Positions 20,277 through 29,699 of a stretch of 64,000 bases of DNA are shown piece after piece. The translations under genes were made by a program, and so were the position numbers. Source of the stretch: Yponomeuta sedellus (Eukaryota; Arthropoda; Insecta; Lepidoptera; Yponomeutidae); NCBI GenBank assembly GCA_934045075.1, contig OW203726.1, positions 22,817,488-22,881,487 on the forward strand. Reading direction: 5' to 3'. The notes under the pieces were generated by a model. The model searched no databases. It saw nothing but the letters and a program-made list of their open reading frames with translations, and was not told the origin of the DNA. Numbering within the stretch: position 1 is the first letter of the stretch; each line of letters opens with the position of its first letter.

Positions 20277-20559
20277 AATGAGGTCTTGAAAAATATGGGA
20301 CCTACTTGTAATCACAGAATACACAATAGTTTTATTAGATAACGTAGTAGACTGGAAGAGGTTGCAGTTGGTTTAGATATGTTCGAATGGGTCCAATCGC
20401 GATTGATTCCCGTGACCAACTGCAACTTGCAACTGCAACGTTGTTGAAGTGTCGGAAAAGCATTTGATCTAATAAAACATCGTGATTAGACAACTTAAAC
20501 CAAACTAGTCTAATATTATAACAAATTAAAATTTTCACGAAAAAAAACAAGTGAATCCC
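20277..20559. other. Intergenic DNA with short inverted repeat
   Basis: GGTTGCAGTTGGTT at 20,360 and AACTGCAACTTGCAACTGCAAC at 20,418 are mutually inverted. No gene seen. Confidence 0.35.
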
Positions 20560-20665
20560 ATTGCGCTTGAAAACGTCAATACGTGTTGGGCACACGTGTT
20601 GATTAAGCCAAATACTCTCTCTCCGAGAAAAGGTCTGTGCCCTGCAGTGGGCCGTATATGACTGC
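20560..20665 (+). mobile_element. Repeat G fragment (LINE-like 3' end)
   Basis: CGCTTGAAAACGTCAAT, AATACTCTCTCTCCGAG and GTGCCCTGCAGTGGG match 22,530-22,628 and 21,115-21,185. The GCAGTGGG end resembles that of SINE-D. Confidence 0.55.
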
Positions 20666-20705
20666 ATTAAATTATATTATATATTTATACATTAAATCGA
20701 CAATT

Positions 20706-20860
20706 CGAAGCTGCGGTAGCCCAGTGGGTAGAACAATGGACTCAGAAGCGAGTGACCTAGGTTCGATTCTAAGTCCGGCATGTGCAAATGACCTTATTTT
20801 TAATGCCTTGTACATTTGTGTAGTTATACTTGTAACGGTGCAAACCTCTTTATACCATAT
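20706..20860 (+). mobile_element. SINE-C head
   Basis: GCTGCGGTAGCCCAGTGGG, AGGTTCGATTC, GGCATGTGCAAATGAC. Contains the tRNA-like promoter part only. Confidence 0.7.
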
Positions 20861-21190
20861 GTTATATTTCTTTTTCCATCTATCAAATATTGAAATTAGT
20901 TCACACATTTCGAAATTTCCCTCATTTTCATCATTACCACCTCACACATTAACTAGATCTAACGATAGTCAATTATGAAATATCAGCGGCTTATCCGTTT
21001 TTATCCAATTTTCTGTTTTATTATAAAATAAAGAGTACAAATAGAGCAACAGTTGAAGTCGTTCCACTTTTTTTATTTATAAAAGTGGTACAACATCACA
21101 TACTAAGTTCACATACCTACGTGTGGTGTCACGGCCCAAACTCTCTTTCTGAGAGAAGGGTCCTATAGTGGGACGTATATATGAATTGAC
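20861..21190. other. Intergenic DNA ending in a repeat G scrap
   Basis: 21,115-21,185 carries ACTCTCTTTCTGAGAGAAGG and CTATAGTGGGACG, a decayed LINE-like 3' end. Confidence 0.4.
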
Positions 21191-21554
21191 AATTGCGATT
21201 GATTTTCTCTCGACAGCCGATAATCCGGCGCCGCGCTCCGGGGAAGATTGCGCGCTCTCACAACAAACAGTTTAAAGTGTTTGCTGGAAGCCTTAGCTGA
21301 AAGTAACCGTCCCTGATTGGTCAGCCGGAAGGCCCCAGTTCAAATGGAACGATCGGAAGCGGTATTGGTTTTGTCCGCTATTTTATAGCGAAGAAATGGA
21401 CTGATGCTGCGATAAATGAGGTAGTAGCCGGAGGTATTGACTGCTGTTCCAGTTATGGAATCAAAACGAAACCGAGTGTTGTTCAATGAATCTTGTTAGG
21501 TGTAAGGAAGTGATGTATACGCCGTGGTCGTATCGTAGATTTACTCACTTCATG
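21191..21554. other. GC-rich stretch, nothing identified
   Basis: 21,225-21,260 is CpG-rich. No open frame or repeat was recognised. It could be ancient promoter or transposon sequence. Confidence 0.3.
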
Positions 21555-21600
21555 GAATGCTCGAGAATTTTATTTACTACCGGATCGTATAAATAGGGTT
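21554..21600 (+). promoter_or_regulatory. Heat-shock-element-like repeat with TATA box
   Basis: GAA (21,555), CTC (21,560) and GAA (21,565) occur with 2-bp spacing, two of three units of a heat-shock element perfect. TATAAATA follows at 21,588-21,595. No coding sequence follows: SINE-C debris starts at about 21,636. It may be an orphan promoter or part of a solo LTR. Confidence 0.3.
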
Positions 21601-21635
21601 TGTTTACACTTTGCTTAGTTTTTACAAGTAAGTCA

Positions 21636-21790
21636 GTCTAGCCCACAGCAAAGGCAAGTCAATATGTGCGGAGCCAACCAAGGTGTGGGTTTGCTCACAA
21701 CGTTTTCCTTCGCAGTTAGCGTGTGTTATTGCCACTCAAATTCGCAGTTGTACATAACTTTGACTCTTGGTTCGATTCCGACTCCGGGCT
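21636..21790. mobile_element. SINE-C fragments, mixed orientation
   Basis: 21,636-21,765 is minus-strand SINE-C body (TGCGGAGCCAACCAAGG, TTCCTTCGCAGTTAGCG). 21,770-21,790 is a plus-strand head scrap (TGGTTCGATTCCGACTCC). Confidence 0.6.
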
Positions 21791-21804
21791 ACCTACCGTC
21801 GTAG

Positions 21805-21874
21805 GTCCAAGTCGTAGATAATTATACAGATTTTATTCGTCAATAAAATCTGTATAATTATCTACGACTTGGAC
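21805..21874. repeat. 33-bp perfect inverted repeat with 4-nt loop
   Basis: Arms 21,805-21,837 and 21,842-21,874 are exact reverse complements, separated only by CGTC. The right arm runs into a SINE-C head. Not found elsewhere in the window. Confidence 0.95.
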
Positions 21875-21965
21875 TCGGAAGCGAGAGACCGAGGTTCGAT
21901 TCCCAGACCCGGCATACACCAATGACATTTTTTTCTAATTCATGTACATTTGTGAAGTCGAAGAA
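21875..21965 (+). mobile_element. SINE-C head
   Basis: CTCGGAAGCGAGAGACCGAG, AGGTTCGATTCCCAG, then GGCATACACCAATGAC and TGTACATTTGTGAAG. It joins the palindrome at its left edge. Confidence 0.65.
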
Positions 21966-21996
21966 AAATAATACAAAATTTATATTACAAAAAAAG

Positions 21997-22227
21997 TCAA
22001 TCAAATGAACCGCCCCGAGACATATCCGACCCAAAGATACCCATGACACTGGCAGAATTACCGCGCTGCACAGCGAGGGATATCATTTGCATCAAAAATG
22101 CCCCTGACCGGTCGTCAAAACCACGGTTCCTGAGACGAAGCCCTACCTCCTTAATAAAAGGTTTTCCCTGGGCACCCCAAACTCCAGTAGTTTCCAAGAA
22201 AAGTGGCACAAAAAGGTAGCTGCGCAT
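21997..22227 (-). pseudogene. Reverse-transcriptase-type ORF, C-terminal fragment
   Basis: The 76-codon frame encodes FVPLFLETTGVWG, a GLRLRNR stretch, FLMQMISLAVQRGN and ASVMGIFGS. This pattern (F-V-P-x-x-x-E-T-x-G-x-W-G and I-S-L-A-x-Q-R-G-N) is one I associate with the C-terminal end of metazoan transposon reverse transcriptase proteins, but I cannot name the clade. No catalytic motif is included, so it is a remnant. The start is arbitrary. Confidence 0.45.
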
Positions 22228-22259
22228 CAGCTGGCTGTATTTCGCACACTTACTCGTAA

Positions 22260-22500
22260 GTCTAGCAGGTCTTTGTGAAGTTAAACATCGTGAGGAAACC
22301 TGAGCATCCGAGGTGTTGGCGACAGACCTTTTTTTTATTGTTTTGACTTTTTGTACATATTATTGTCTTTTTTTACTTGTGTCAGTTTTTAAATTCAGTT
22401 CGCTGTCTGTTCTTGTAAAAGTTGCCTTGAAAATATTATCAAATAAACACGGATTTATAAATAAATAATTAACCTATTATTAAAACAAAAAGGTAGGGCA
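22260..22500. other. SINE-C scrap and AT-rich spacer
   Basis: AACATCGTGAGGAAACC at 22,284 is a SINE-C body phrase. The rest is AT-rich with no gene. Confidence 0.4.
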
Positions 22501-22628
22501 CCATACGGTGCTTAACACGAGGTATTCAAATACCGCTTGAAATTGCCAATCCGTGGTGGGCACGCGTCGTAATTAAGCCCACACTCTCTCTCTGAGAGAA
22601 GGCCTGTGCCCTGCAGTGGGATATTTAT
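22500..22628 (+). mobile_element. Repeat G copy (LINE-like 3' end)
   Basis: Best-preserved copy: GCTTGAAATTGCCAATCC, GTGGTGGGCACGCG, ACTCTCTCTCTGAGAG and GCCTGTGCCCTGCAGTGGG. Its 3' end resembles the SINE-D 3' end. Confidence 0.6.
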
Positions 22629-22945
22629 AGGCCACATAAGAAAAAACCTTCTAGTACAAAACTAAATTGTTAAGTACAGCCAAACGACCTAGCGCTGTGC
22701 TTCCTTACTCCGCCGTACTTATAATTAGCAGGGTAGAAGTGCCCAAAACGGACCACACAATCAGAGGCGAGTTTTATCGCCTGTCTCGGAGGCTACTCGG
22801 CAATAACGAGGTACATAACGGTCCAATTTACCCGCGTAATTAAAACGTACCACGTAGAGGGATAGTACCTACATTATTATGTTACAGAATACCAACTCGA
22901 TCGAGCCCATAAGCAGGTCTAGATGAAACTTTAATACTACTAGGT
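22629..22945. other. Intergenic DNA, nothing recognised
   Basis: No gene or shared repeat seen. Confidence 0.4.
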
Positions 22946-23040
22946 GCTAATTCAATTCAATTCAATTCAATTTTATTTATTTCAGACAATATTTACATAA
23001 GTCCATATTTACATTTTAAATTATAATATAATACTATAAT
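22946..23040 (-). mobile_element. LINE 3' tail with (GAATT)n repeats
   Basis: (TTCAA)n on the plus strand then TTTATTTATTTCAGAC. It mirrors the (GAATT) tail after the LINE fragment at 48,600-48,945. Confidence 0.5.
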
Positions 23041-23081
23041 AGAAATAATAGGTCTAGCTTGAATATTACATGAAATTCCTT

Positions 23082-23536
23082 GCGCTCGTGGCCTAGCGGA
23101 ACCAAGTGATTGGGATAAATCATTTGGGTTAAGCAACAACAGGCGCGGTCAGCTGATCGATGGGTGACCATCATGTGACTACCACTAGTGGCATTTTTTT
23201 CGAGCGATTCCGTGCTTTGCAAGGCACGTTAAGCCATTGGTGTCGGCTGTCATGTAATGGCAGTCGTTAAACCATGTCAGAGGGCTTATGGGCGGCTTGA
23301 TAACTTCTGACAGTAAGGCCCGTCTAGTGTCTCTCCATTACTGGAGGTTAGCAGTCAGCTTTTCACAGCGGGCGTGTTCAGTGCAATTCTGAACAGCTCC
23401 TCTGAAGGCCCGCCACTGTCTTACAATCCTCCACCAACTCGGACTGGGCCCCCGTGGTGGAGTATGGCCTAACCTTCCTGCGATGCAGGAAGAGACCCTT
23501 GCCCCAGCAGTGGAGATATACAACGGTTGATATCGA
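23082..23536 (+). mobile_element. SINE-D copy, full length with an 82-bp insertion
   Basis: 5S-like head CGCTCGTGGCCTAGCGG, GTTAAGCAACAACAGGCGCG and GATGGGTGACC, then the body, both hairpins and the GGTTGATATCGA end. 23,323-23,404 is an insertion flanked by AAGGCCCG on both sides (23,315-23,322 and 23,405-23,412). Confidence 0.85.
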
Positions 23537-23539
23537 AGT

Positions 23540-23914
23540 GCGAGTTGGACTCGCACACGAGCTATTTTTTATAGCGGCAACAGAAATACATGATCTAAAA
23601 ATTTCAACTGTCAGGCTATCACGTTTCAATGGATACTGTTCTAGACTGTAGGCCCTAAAAATAATTGTCATACTGGTTAAGATTTATGATGTTCACTTTT
23701 TGGAAAAGAAACGTATTATAAAACAAGTTATTATTTTTATTCCATTGAATGCCCTAGTTAGCACCTCAAAGCGCCTTAAGTTTATTATTTGCCCAAATCG
23801 GCGAGTTTCAGTTGCTGTGCGGCTGTTCGCATTGTCACGAAAAATGTGGTCAAATTTGCGTCATTCGTTCATTCACGACACATTTTTACCTCTTGTAGCA
23901 ACCGCATTACTTAA
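23540..23914. other. Intergenic DNA starting with a dispersed-repeat scrap
   Basis: AAGTGCGAGTTGGACTCGC at 23,536 belongs to the repeat at 9125. Otherwise no gene is supported. Confidence 0.4.
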
Positions 23915-24045
23915 AACTTGGAGTTTTTTTGTCTATTTCTTCTCCAAAATTATCTAGATTTTGAATTGGACTAGTTTGAATTGTAACGTTCATTAAGCCG
24001 CAGTTTCTGCGCTACTTTGAATAAAGCCTTTTCATTTCATTTCAA
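23915..24045 (+). mobile_element. LINE 3' tail fragment
   Basis: GGAGTTTTTTTGTC, ATCTAGATTTTG, CCGCAGTTTCTGCGC and TTGAATAAAGCC. Matches 19,280-19,370, and in part 9775 and 59,705. Confidence 0.5.
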
Positions 24046-24109
24046 ACATTAAATGTATACGGAGCTCCGACCAACAACCTAACGCTGGCGTCTCACTTTA
24101 CGTACTGAC

Positions 24110-24410
24110 GCGCTTCATCTCGCGGTCTTCCCTTCCCACACTTCCCTTTGGGGAGGTAGAGGGTCGGGGTGAAGGCGTGGCCCTCTTCCCGAGGGATCTA
24201 CCGTTGTCCGCGGCTACGGACAGGTCAATGGGTGGCCTTCCAGGCGGTGATCTTCACTGGGGGTCACAGCAGGAAGTCTTTCAAGACGTTTTGGCCGTGA
24301 ACTCGACCAGGATTCCGGGGGCAGGCTTGGCGCGGCTGTCGGGCGGTCGCGCGTGCAGTGGTGCCAGCCCACGCGGGGGGCCGATTCTCGCCCATGCGAA
24401 TTGAAAGCGT
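24110..24410. other. GC-rich island, origin unclear
   Basis: Clearly higher GC than the surroundings. A 75-codon plus frame (24,177-24,404) has no recognisable domain. It could be a transposon coding remnant or an unmethylated promoter-like island. Confidence 0.3.
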
Positions 24411-24750
24411 AGACGCAAAATAGTGGGAGGCTTACACATTTGTCGAATAAACATAAGATAAAACGACAGAGTCATTAGAATTCAATCTAGCATAGTGTTC
24501 TAGTTATAGATTTTGGCTGTCGCTCGACTTTTTACGTAGAATTCCAAGACATTAGCTTCAGAGTCGTATACGACATTATTTGCTAATGAAGAGAGATTTG
24601 GCTCCCAGGTGCTCAATCTGCGACCGCACGTGCGAACATATCGGTCGCCAGCCATGAAGGCCTGCTCCTCCCACTTGAGGTCCCTCGCGATCGTCTCATT
24701 CCTCGTAGCGAGGCGCGCCGACGATGGTGCGTAGTGAGAGATTCTCCTGG
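24411..24750. other. Target-side sequence of LINE-E copy B
   Basis: No gene seen. It contains a CpG-rich patch at 24,670-24,740, and the LINE-E poly(A) joins at 24,751. Confidence 0.35.
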
Positions 24751-24985
24751 TTTTTTTTTTTTTTTTAACCCTATAAAGGGCACCCTCCGGAGGACACGGG
24801 GGAGGGAGGTGGTGAATGCTCATGCATAACAGCACGGACCCGGCCGTGCTGCCAATGTGGGACTCACAAGAAGTGCGCCTACCCACTTAACACCACCTTG
24901 GGACTGGTTTTGGTCCTAGAGACCCCTAAACCCACATCGGGAGCGACCCCCCTCGAGGCCGAGGAGGGGCTCGGAGTCAGTTCTG
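24751..24985 (-). mobile_element. LINE-E 3' end, copy B, with poly(A)
   Basis: T16 on the plus strand (24,751-24,766) is the poly(A) tail. AACCCTATAAAGGGCACCC follows, then the conserved 3' UTR and GACCCCCCTCGAGGCCGAGG. Definitive 3' end of a non-LTR retrotransposon. Confidence 0.75.
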
Positions 24986-26029
24986 ACGCGCTTGAAGCGT
25001 GCGCTCATATTTTATATTTTATATTTATATGGAGAGCCGACGCGATACTAGCGCCACGCGGCACGCTACGGTGTGTGCTTTAAACTATTGATACTTGTCA
25101 AACACCATACTATGTGCGATTATATTTTTTGTACTTTAACAACACATGTAATACGGACGTAGAAAATCACTCTCATACTCACAATAGGGTGACGACAATA
25201 TCCAATAATCAAATATTTAACTATATTAAGGGAATGCACATATGAAAAGGATTTAAACACTGATTTAGTTTTATAAAAAAGATATTACCAATATTTTCAA
25301 TAAAATAAACATTTCTATTAAAACACCCATCACACCGCGTGACGTTACACTTAGTAAACTTTGTTGTGGTGATTACTAGTGACTACGATGTTTTTTTACT
25401 AGAGCGTGACGTCAGATCCGACGCCATGACACTGCGCGCTGTTTTCCCACAGATTTAAAATAATTTTAGAAAAATGGCTTGAACCTTCGTTAAATTTTAG
25501 TTTATTAATGAAGTATAGGTTTTTTTGTAAATAATGGAGGACACATTATAGAAGAGGATTTAAAAATCTTTCGTCGTTTGTAGCTTCTGTGTCTACAAGG
25601 CTACTGCTGAGGCGAACTGGCTACAGTAATTTCCAAAAGTGAAGTTATGTAACTTCGGTTTATTGTATTTACGATATGTGCGGTCCGCCGAGCTTCCCGC
25701 CTCAGTGTGGTCAGACTATGTGGGGGTGTGACGGCATGAACAGAATTACAATGTCTATTAAAACCCCCACGTCTTCTTAAAAGGAATATTCTAGCGTAGT
25801 CAGTTAGATTGTCCTGTGGTTTCCGCACTTAAGGCGCTTAAGGGCGCTAACTAGCGCTACCAGTAGAATAAAAATCTCAACTTGTTTTATAATTCTTTCT
25901 TTATAATAATAATAAGTTAATTGACCATAAGAAGTGTTTGCATACGGGCTTAGCTTAGTTCAATCATTTCATAATTATGCTAATGCTAAAGTCGTTGATA
26001 CCTGTACTAGTTAAAACTGTATTACAGGT
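24986..26029. other. Intergenic DNA with a possible solo LTR or old transposon
   Basis: 25,585-25,850 has a 75-codon minus frame without a known domain, surrounded by sequence that could be retroelement end material. TGACGTCA, a palindromic CRE/ATF site, lies at 25,407-25,414. Nothing else identified. Confidence 0.3.
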
Positions 26030-26190
26030 TTAAAAACCTATTTAGAGGCTAAAAAAATCACCCATGCCGGGATTCGAACCCGAAACCTCTGGCTATCCGT
26101 GCCAGCGTTCTACCAATTGAGCCAATGGGCGACTCACCGGCATCAGTGAAATTTCGAACCTCTTTACACTATTCTCTGTATTATATCTTA
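26030..26190 (-). mobile_element. SINE-A copy
   Basis: CACCCATGCCGGGATTCGAA (B-box side), CTCTGGCTATCCGTGCCAGC, GAGCCAATGGGCGACTCACC, then the 5' conserved region TTTCGAACCTCTTTAC. Confidence 0.85.
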
Positions 26191-26221
26191 TTTTAAACTT
26201 TCGCAATTTGCACACATAGTT

Positions 26222-26465
26222 AGAATATTTTCGGGGCTTAATCGCGTAGTAATTTATTGCTATTTGTAGTGTGTCGCGACCCTAATAGTGCTTTGTGATG
26301 GCTGATTGAGGGTAGTCTGAAACCTCATCAGCCGAAGATGCGAACGGGTGCCAGCCATCAGTCTTCTGGTGACCACGATGACTGTAACGTCGTCGAAACG
26401 TCGGGAGGTAAAATATCAATAAATTGCTACGCGATTAAGCCCCGAAAATATTAATTAAATTCTAA
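26222..26465. mobile_element. Inverted-repeat element, possibly Penelope terminal-repeat derived
   Basis: Left end TAGAATATTTTCGGGGCTTA mirrors right end TAAGCCCCGAAAATATT, about 44 bp with an 8-bp extra block on the right. The centre has GCCATCAGTCTTC and CGTCGTCGAAACGTCGGGAG. Related pieces are at 60,819-60,888 and 63,334-63,508. No coding sequence. Confidence 0.6.
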
Positions 26466-26890
26466 CTATTTGTTAATATCTGTAACCTGACATAAATCAG
26501 TTTTCTATTTGTTTCGTCATTTAACGCCAGAGTAGCGTTCTGATGTTGCCGCTGGTATCCTGTATAGCAATTTATTACTGACTCTTCGTTCATTTTCCAC
26601 GTTCTTTAACAGTGATTCTTAGCCCCGGTTTCTGGTTCCGCTTGCACAGTTCTCTTAAATTTAGATTTTGTGCAAATTTGATAGTTTTCTGTACTTAGAA
26701 CATAGTTTAATTTGTTTTAAAACTAGATTTACGGGCTTGTGCAAGTGGCTCTAAGAACATATTATTATTAATCTACTGTGATTGTTAGGGTACGAGTGGA
26801 ACTGGGGGTTAGTATGTTGACAGTACATAGGAGACATTGTAATCAACGCTCTAGCAACAATAGTATTTTTCTTAATTTCTCTCGATGCTC
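26466..26890. other. Intergenic DNA, nothing recognised
   Basis: No repeat or gene identified. The right edge holds the first copy of the target duplication of the next SINE. Confidence 0.4.
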
Positions 26891-26903
26891 ATACATAGTG
26901 ATA

Positions 26904-27067
26904 TATTCGTTATCAACCCTTGTATGTCCCCACTGCTGGGGCACGGGTCTCTTCCTGCATCGCAGGAAGGTTAGACCTTACTCCACCACGGGGGCCAAGT
27001 CCGGGTTGGTGGAGGATTGTGAGACACTGGCGGGCCTTACTGTCAGAAGTTATCAAGCCGCCCGTAG
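26904..27067 (-). mobile_element. SINE-D, 5'-truncated, with 13-bp target duplication
   Basis: ATACATAGTGATA at 26,891-26,903 and 27,068-27,080 flanks it exactly. It contains the 3' half ending with the GTTGATAACG-type tail. Truncation plus target duplication shows movement by target-primed reverse transcription. Confidence 0.9.
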
Positions 27068-27080
27068 ATACATAGTGATA

Positions 27081-27268
27081 AATTAACTCTTTGTGGCTGC
27101 GGAGATACAATGCCCTTCTAAATTGTAAATGTTTGTTTTAAATCGTATTCTTTGTTTTATTATATTTTTCTTTGTTCTTTCTTTTCTTATTTGTCTGTAT
27201 TATTATAATATCGTGTTACATTGTGTTATGTGTATCTTTGTGGCTGCAAATAAATGTCTCTCTCTCTC
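27081..27268 (+). mobile_element. LINE 3' UTR fragment
   Basis: Ends TTTGTGGCTGCAAATAAATG followed by (TC)n. Similar to the AATAAATGTCTTTG end at 18,800. No coding part. Confidence 0.45.
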
Positions 27269-27728
27269 TTGACGGGAAAGTCGCAGTTGCCGTGGTCATG
27301 GGTAGGTTGAAGTGATTGCAGTCAATTATTGGTATTTTGTTTTGTTTATTAGGCATGTAAAACAGGTTACAATTTTAGTACTATAACTTTACTTGTACTA
27401 TAACTCTACTATAAGTTGTGAGGGCTGGTAGTCTACCCTCACTTTCAGTTTTTCGCAGCATGCAACACTACATCCGCGAATAAATCTGGTGATAAGGCGC
27501 GTGATTTGTAATTACTGAGCACTGGATTCTACGTGCTTGAAAGTTTGAAACCATCTTCTCTGTTGAAATTCTTGAGTATTTTTATTTTTTAATTTCAATT
27601 GCTTCCCGAACGACCCTCCAATAGTACCTACTGTCGATTGATCGACAGATCTTTCGGTTGGTGTATCTTGAATTAAGGTTATTATATTACGTAATTAACA
27701 ATCGCGATTAGACCATTTTTTTCCGCAT
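27269..27728. other. Intergenic DNA, nothing recognised
   Basis: Contains a short inverted word TGTCGATTGATCGACAG at 27,631. No gene seen. Confidence 0.4.
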
Positions 27729-27976
27729 TTTTTCCGAGTGCTTCCATGTTTCACAAGGCACGTTAAGCCATTGGTGCCAGCTGTCATGTAATGGCAGTCT
27801 TTAAGCCATGTCAGAGGCCTTATGGGCGACTTGATAACTTCTGACAGTAAGGCCCGCCACTGTCTTACAATCCCCCATCGAACCGGACTTGGCGCACGCT
27901 ATGGAGTATGACCTAACCTTCCTGCGATGTGAGAGCCGTGCTACAGCAGTGGGGACATACAAGGGTTGGTATCGAG
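27729..27976 (+). mobile_element. SINE-D, lacking the 5S-like head
   Basis: From TTCCGAGTGCTTCCATG through GGTGCCAGCTGTCATG and GGCCCGCCACTGTC to AAGGGTTGGTATCGAGA. Confidence 0.8.
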
Positions 27977-29355
27977 ATAACTTATGTAGCTACAACACTA
28001 GCACCGTAGCTACAAACCAAATGAAGGAAAGAAGGGGAAAAGGAAAAGAGAAGGAAGAACAAAAAAAAAAGAAAGAATTAGAGACAGTGGATTTTAACCC
28101 ATTTGATAAGTATAACTTAGTATCTTAGTATTGTATGTTACAATAAATAAATGTAATTTTTTTTTAGAATTTTATGTTGCCAACTAATATTACATAACTG
28201 ATTCAATTTTACAATGGACTAAAGGTTGCTACATTATTAACAGAGGCAGTACCTTATTAAAAAAAAACACTAGCACCGCAAAAAGAAGCTAGGAATCTTT
28301 CCAATAACATCTTTACGCGACGAAGTAAAAATATGATTTACACCGAACACATTACGAGAATTGCGTAATGTGAACAATCTCAATTGTTTTTGGAGGCAAA
28401 AGAACAAAAAAAGTACATTATGTAAATCTTCGCGGCCGTATATTGAGCAGAAGGGTTGTTCCCCATCCATCCTTATTTCGTAGCTGGAGAAACAGAAAAC
28501 TTAGTTTAAAAACAAAAAAGCCGGCTGCTATAAGTCCATTGAAATATTAACCTCATTAGAAAAAGACAATGAGGAATTCCGCTCACCAAATGGGACTCTC
28601 AGCATCCCTTAGGTTGTTTGGAAAAAAATATTATTAGCAACTAGTCCGCTAATATGTTCTTTATGTTCTTTAGTTAATATTTGATGTTTGGTTTTTTCCC
28701 GTCTACAACAAACAACATTCAAAGAATTCCATATTACCTATATTGTAAAGTATTCCAGAACCAAAGAGTTAACTCAGTCTTGTTCTTCTTAGCGTGTCGG
28801 CAAGCCAACGTGGTGACAGGATTTGTTTAAAGGTGTAAAGGCTCAAGTTTCGTTTGAGTTTGCTTTAGCGATTGTTAACAAAGACAGGAGTTACCGTAGG
28901 TTTGATCCTCGTGCGACACTCAGACTGTGCTATTTGACCAGTCCAAATGGAACAGTCGTAATGTTTTACCGTGTTGGTTTTCTTAGGTTAGCATAGCGTG
29001 ATATTCACGTTTGGAACAAGACAATAGTGATTTCTTGTGTGCATGTTAAAAATTAAACAGGCTTATTATATTGAAAGTGCGAACGAATCCAAACGGTTCG
29101 GATTCATTAGGAACAGACCGAGTCGAAGAACTTGGCTTCTGAAAGTATTGCGCGCATAAATCAGTTTTATGTAAACGCTCTTTTTTTCCTCGACAAAAAA
29201 ATCACCAAATCCGATGGCCCGCCAGATCCAACAGGGTGAAAAACAATGATTTATCTGCAAACGGCTAAAGCACCGTAGTGTACAGATTATGAGGAAGGAA
29301 TTGGGGAGTTTGAGTTAATGGTGTGTCTGTCAAACTTTGCTTTGGCATGATAGAA
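27977..29355. other. Long unique-looking stretch, no gene supported
   Basis: Contains a purine-rich patch (28,025-28,080) and a 66-codon minus frame (28,270-28,470) with no known domain. No repeats shared with the rest of the window. One of the least repetitive parts. Confidence 0.35.
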
Positions 29356-29420
29356 CTGCCCCTGTATTACGCGCTCCAAATCCTGAACGATTCCGCTTGT
29401 CTAACTTTCAAACTTCATAC
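29356..29420. mobile_element. Repeat F copy
   Basis: CCCCTGTATTACGCGCTCC, ATCCTGAACGATTCCG and ACTTTCAAACTTCATAC. See 10,600 and 52,436. Confidence 0.45.
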
Positions 29421-29453
29421 ATATTGGATATCATTGTATTCTTTTTACTACAC

Positions 29454-29640
29454 AAACCCGTGCTAAGGACAATTTTAAAAACCTTTTTAAAGGCTAAAAA
29501 TTCCACCCATGCCGGGATTCGAACCCGCGACTTCTGGCTATTCGTGCCAGCGCTCTTTCAAACTGAGCTAATGGGCGACTCACCGGCATCAGTGAAATTT
29601 CGAACCTCTTTACAATATTTTCTGTACTACGTACAGTATT
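29454..29640 (-). mobile_element. SINE-A copy
   Basis: CCCGTGCTAAGGACAATTTT tail, CCCATGCCGGGATTCGAACC, GCTAATGGGCGACTCACC and TTTCGAACCTCTTTAC. 29,640-29,710 repeats part of the 5' region in scrambled order. Confidence 0.8.
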
Positions 29641-29699
29641 CTCTGTACGTAATACAAAGAATATTGTAAATAGATTTCGAAGAGATTTCGAGAAATTTC

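Noticed and set aside
24500..24886. 128-codon minus frame
   Set aside because: It spans LINE-E 3' UTR, its poly(A) (read as poly-Lys) and target DNA.
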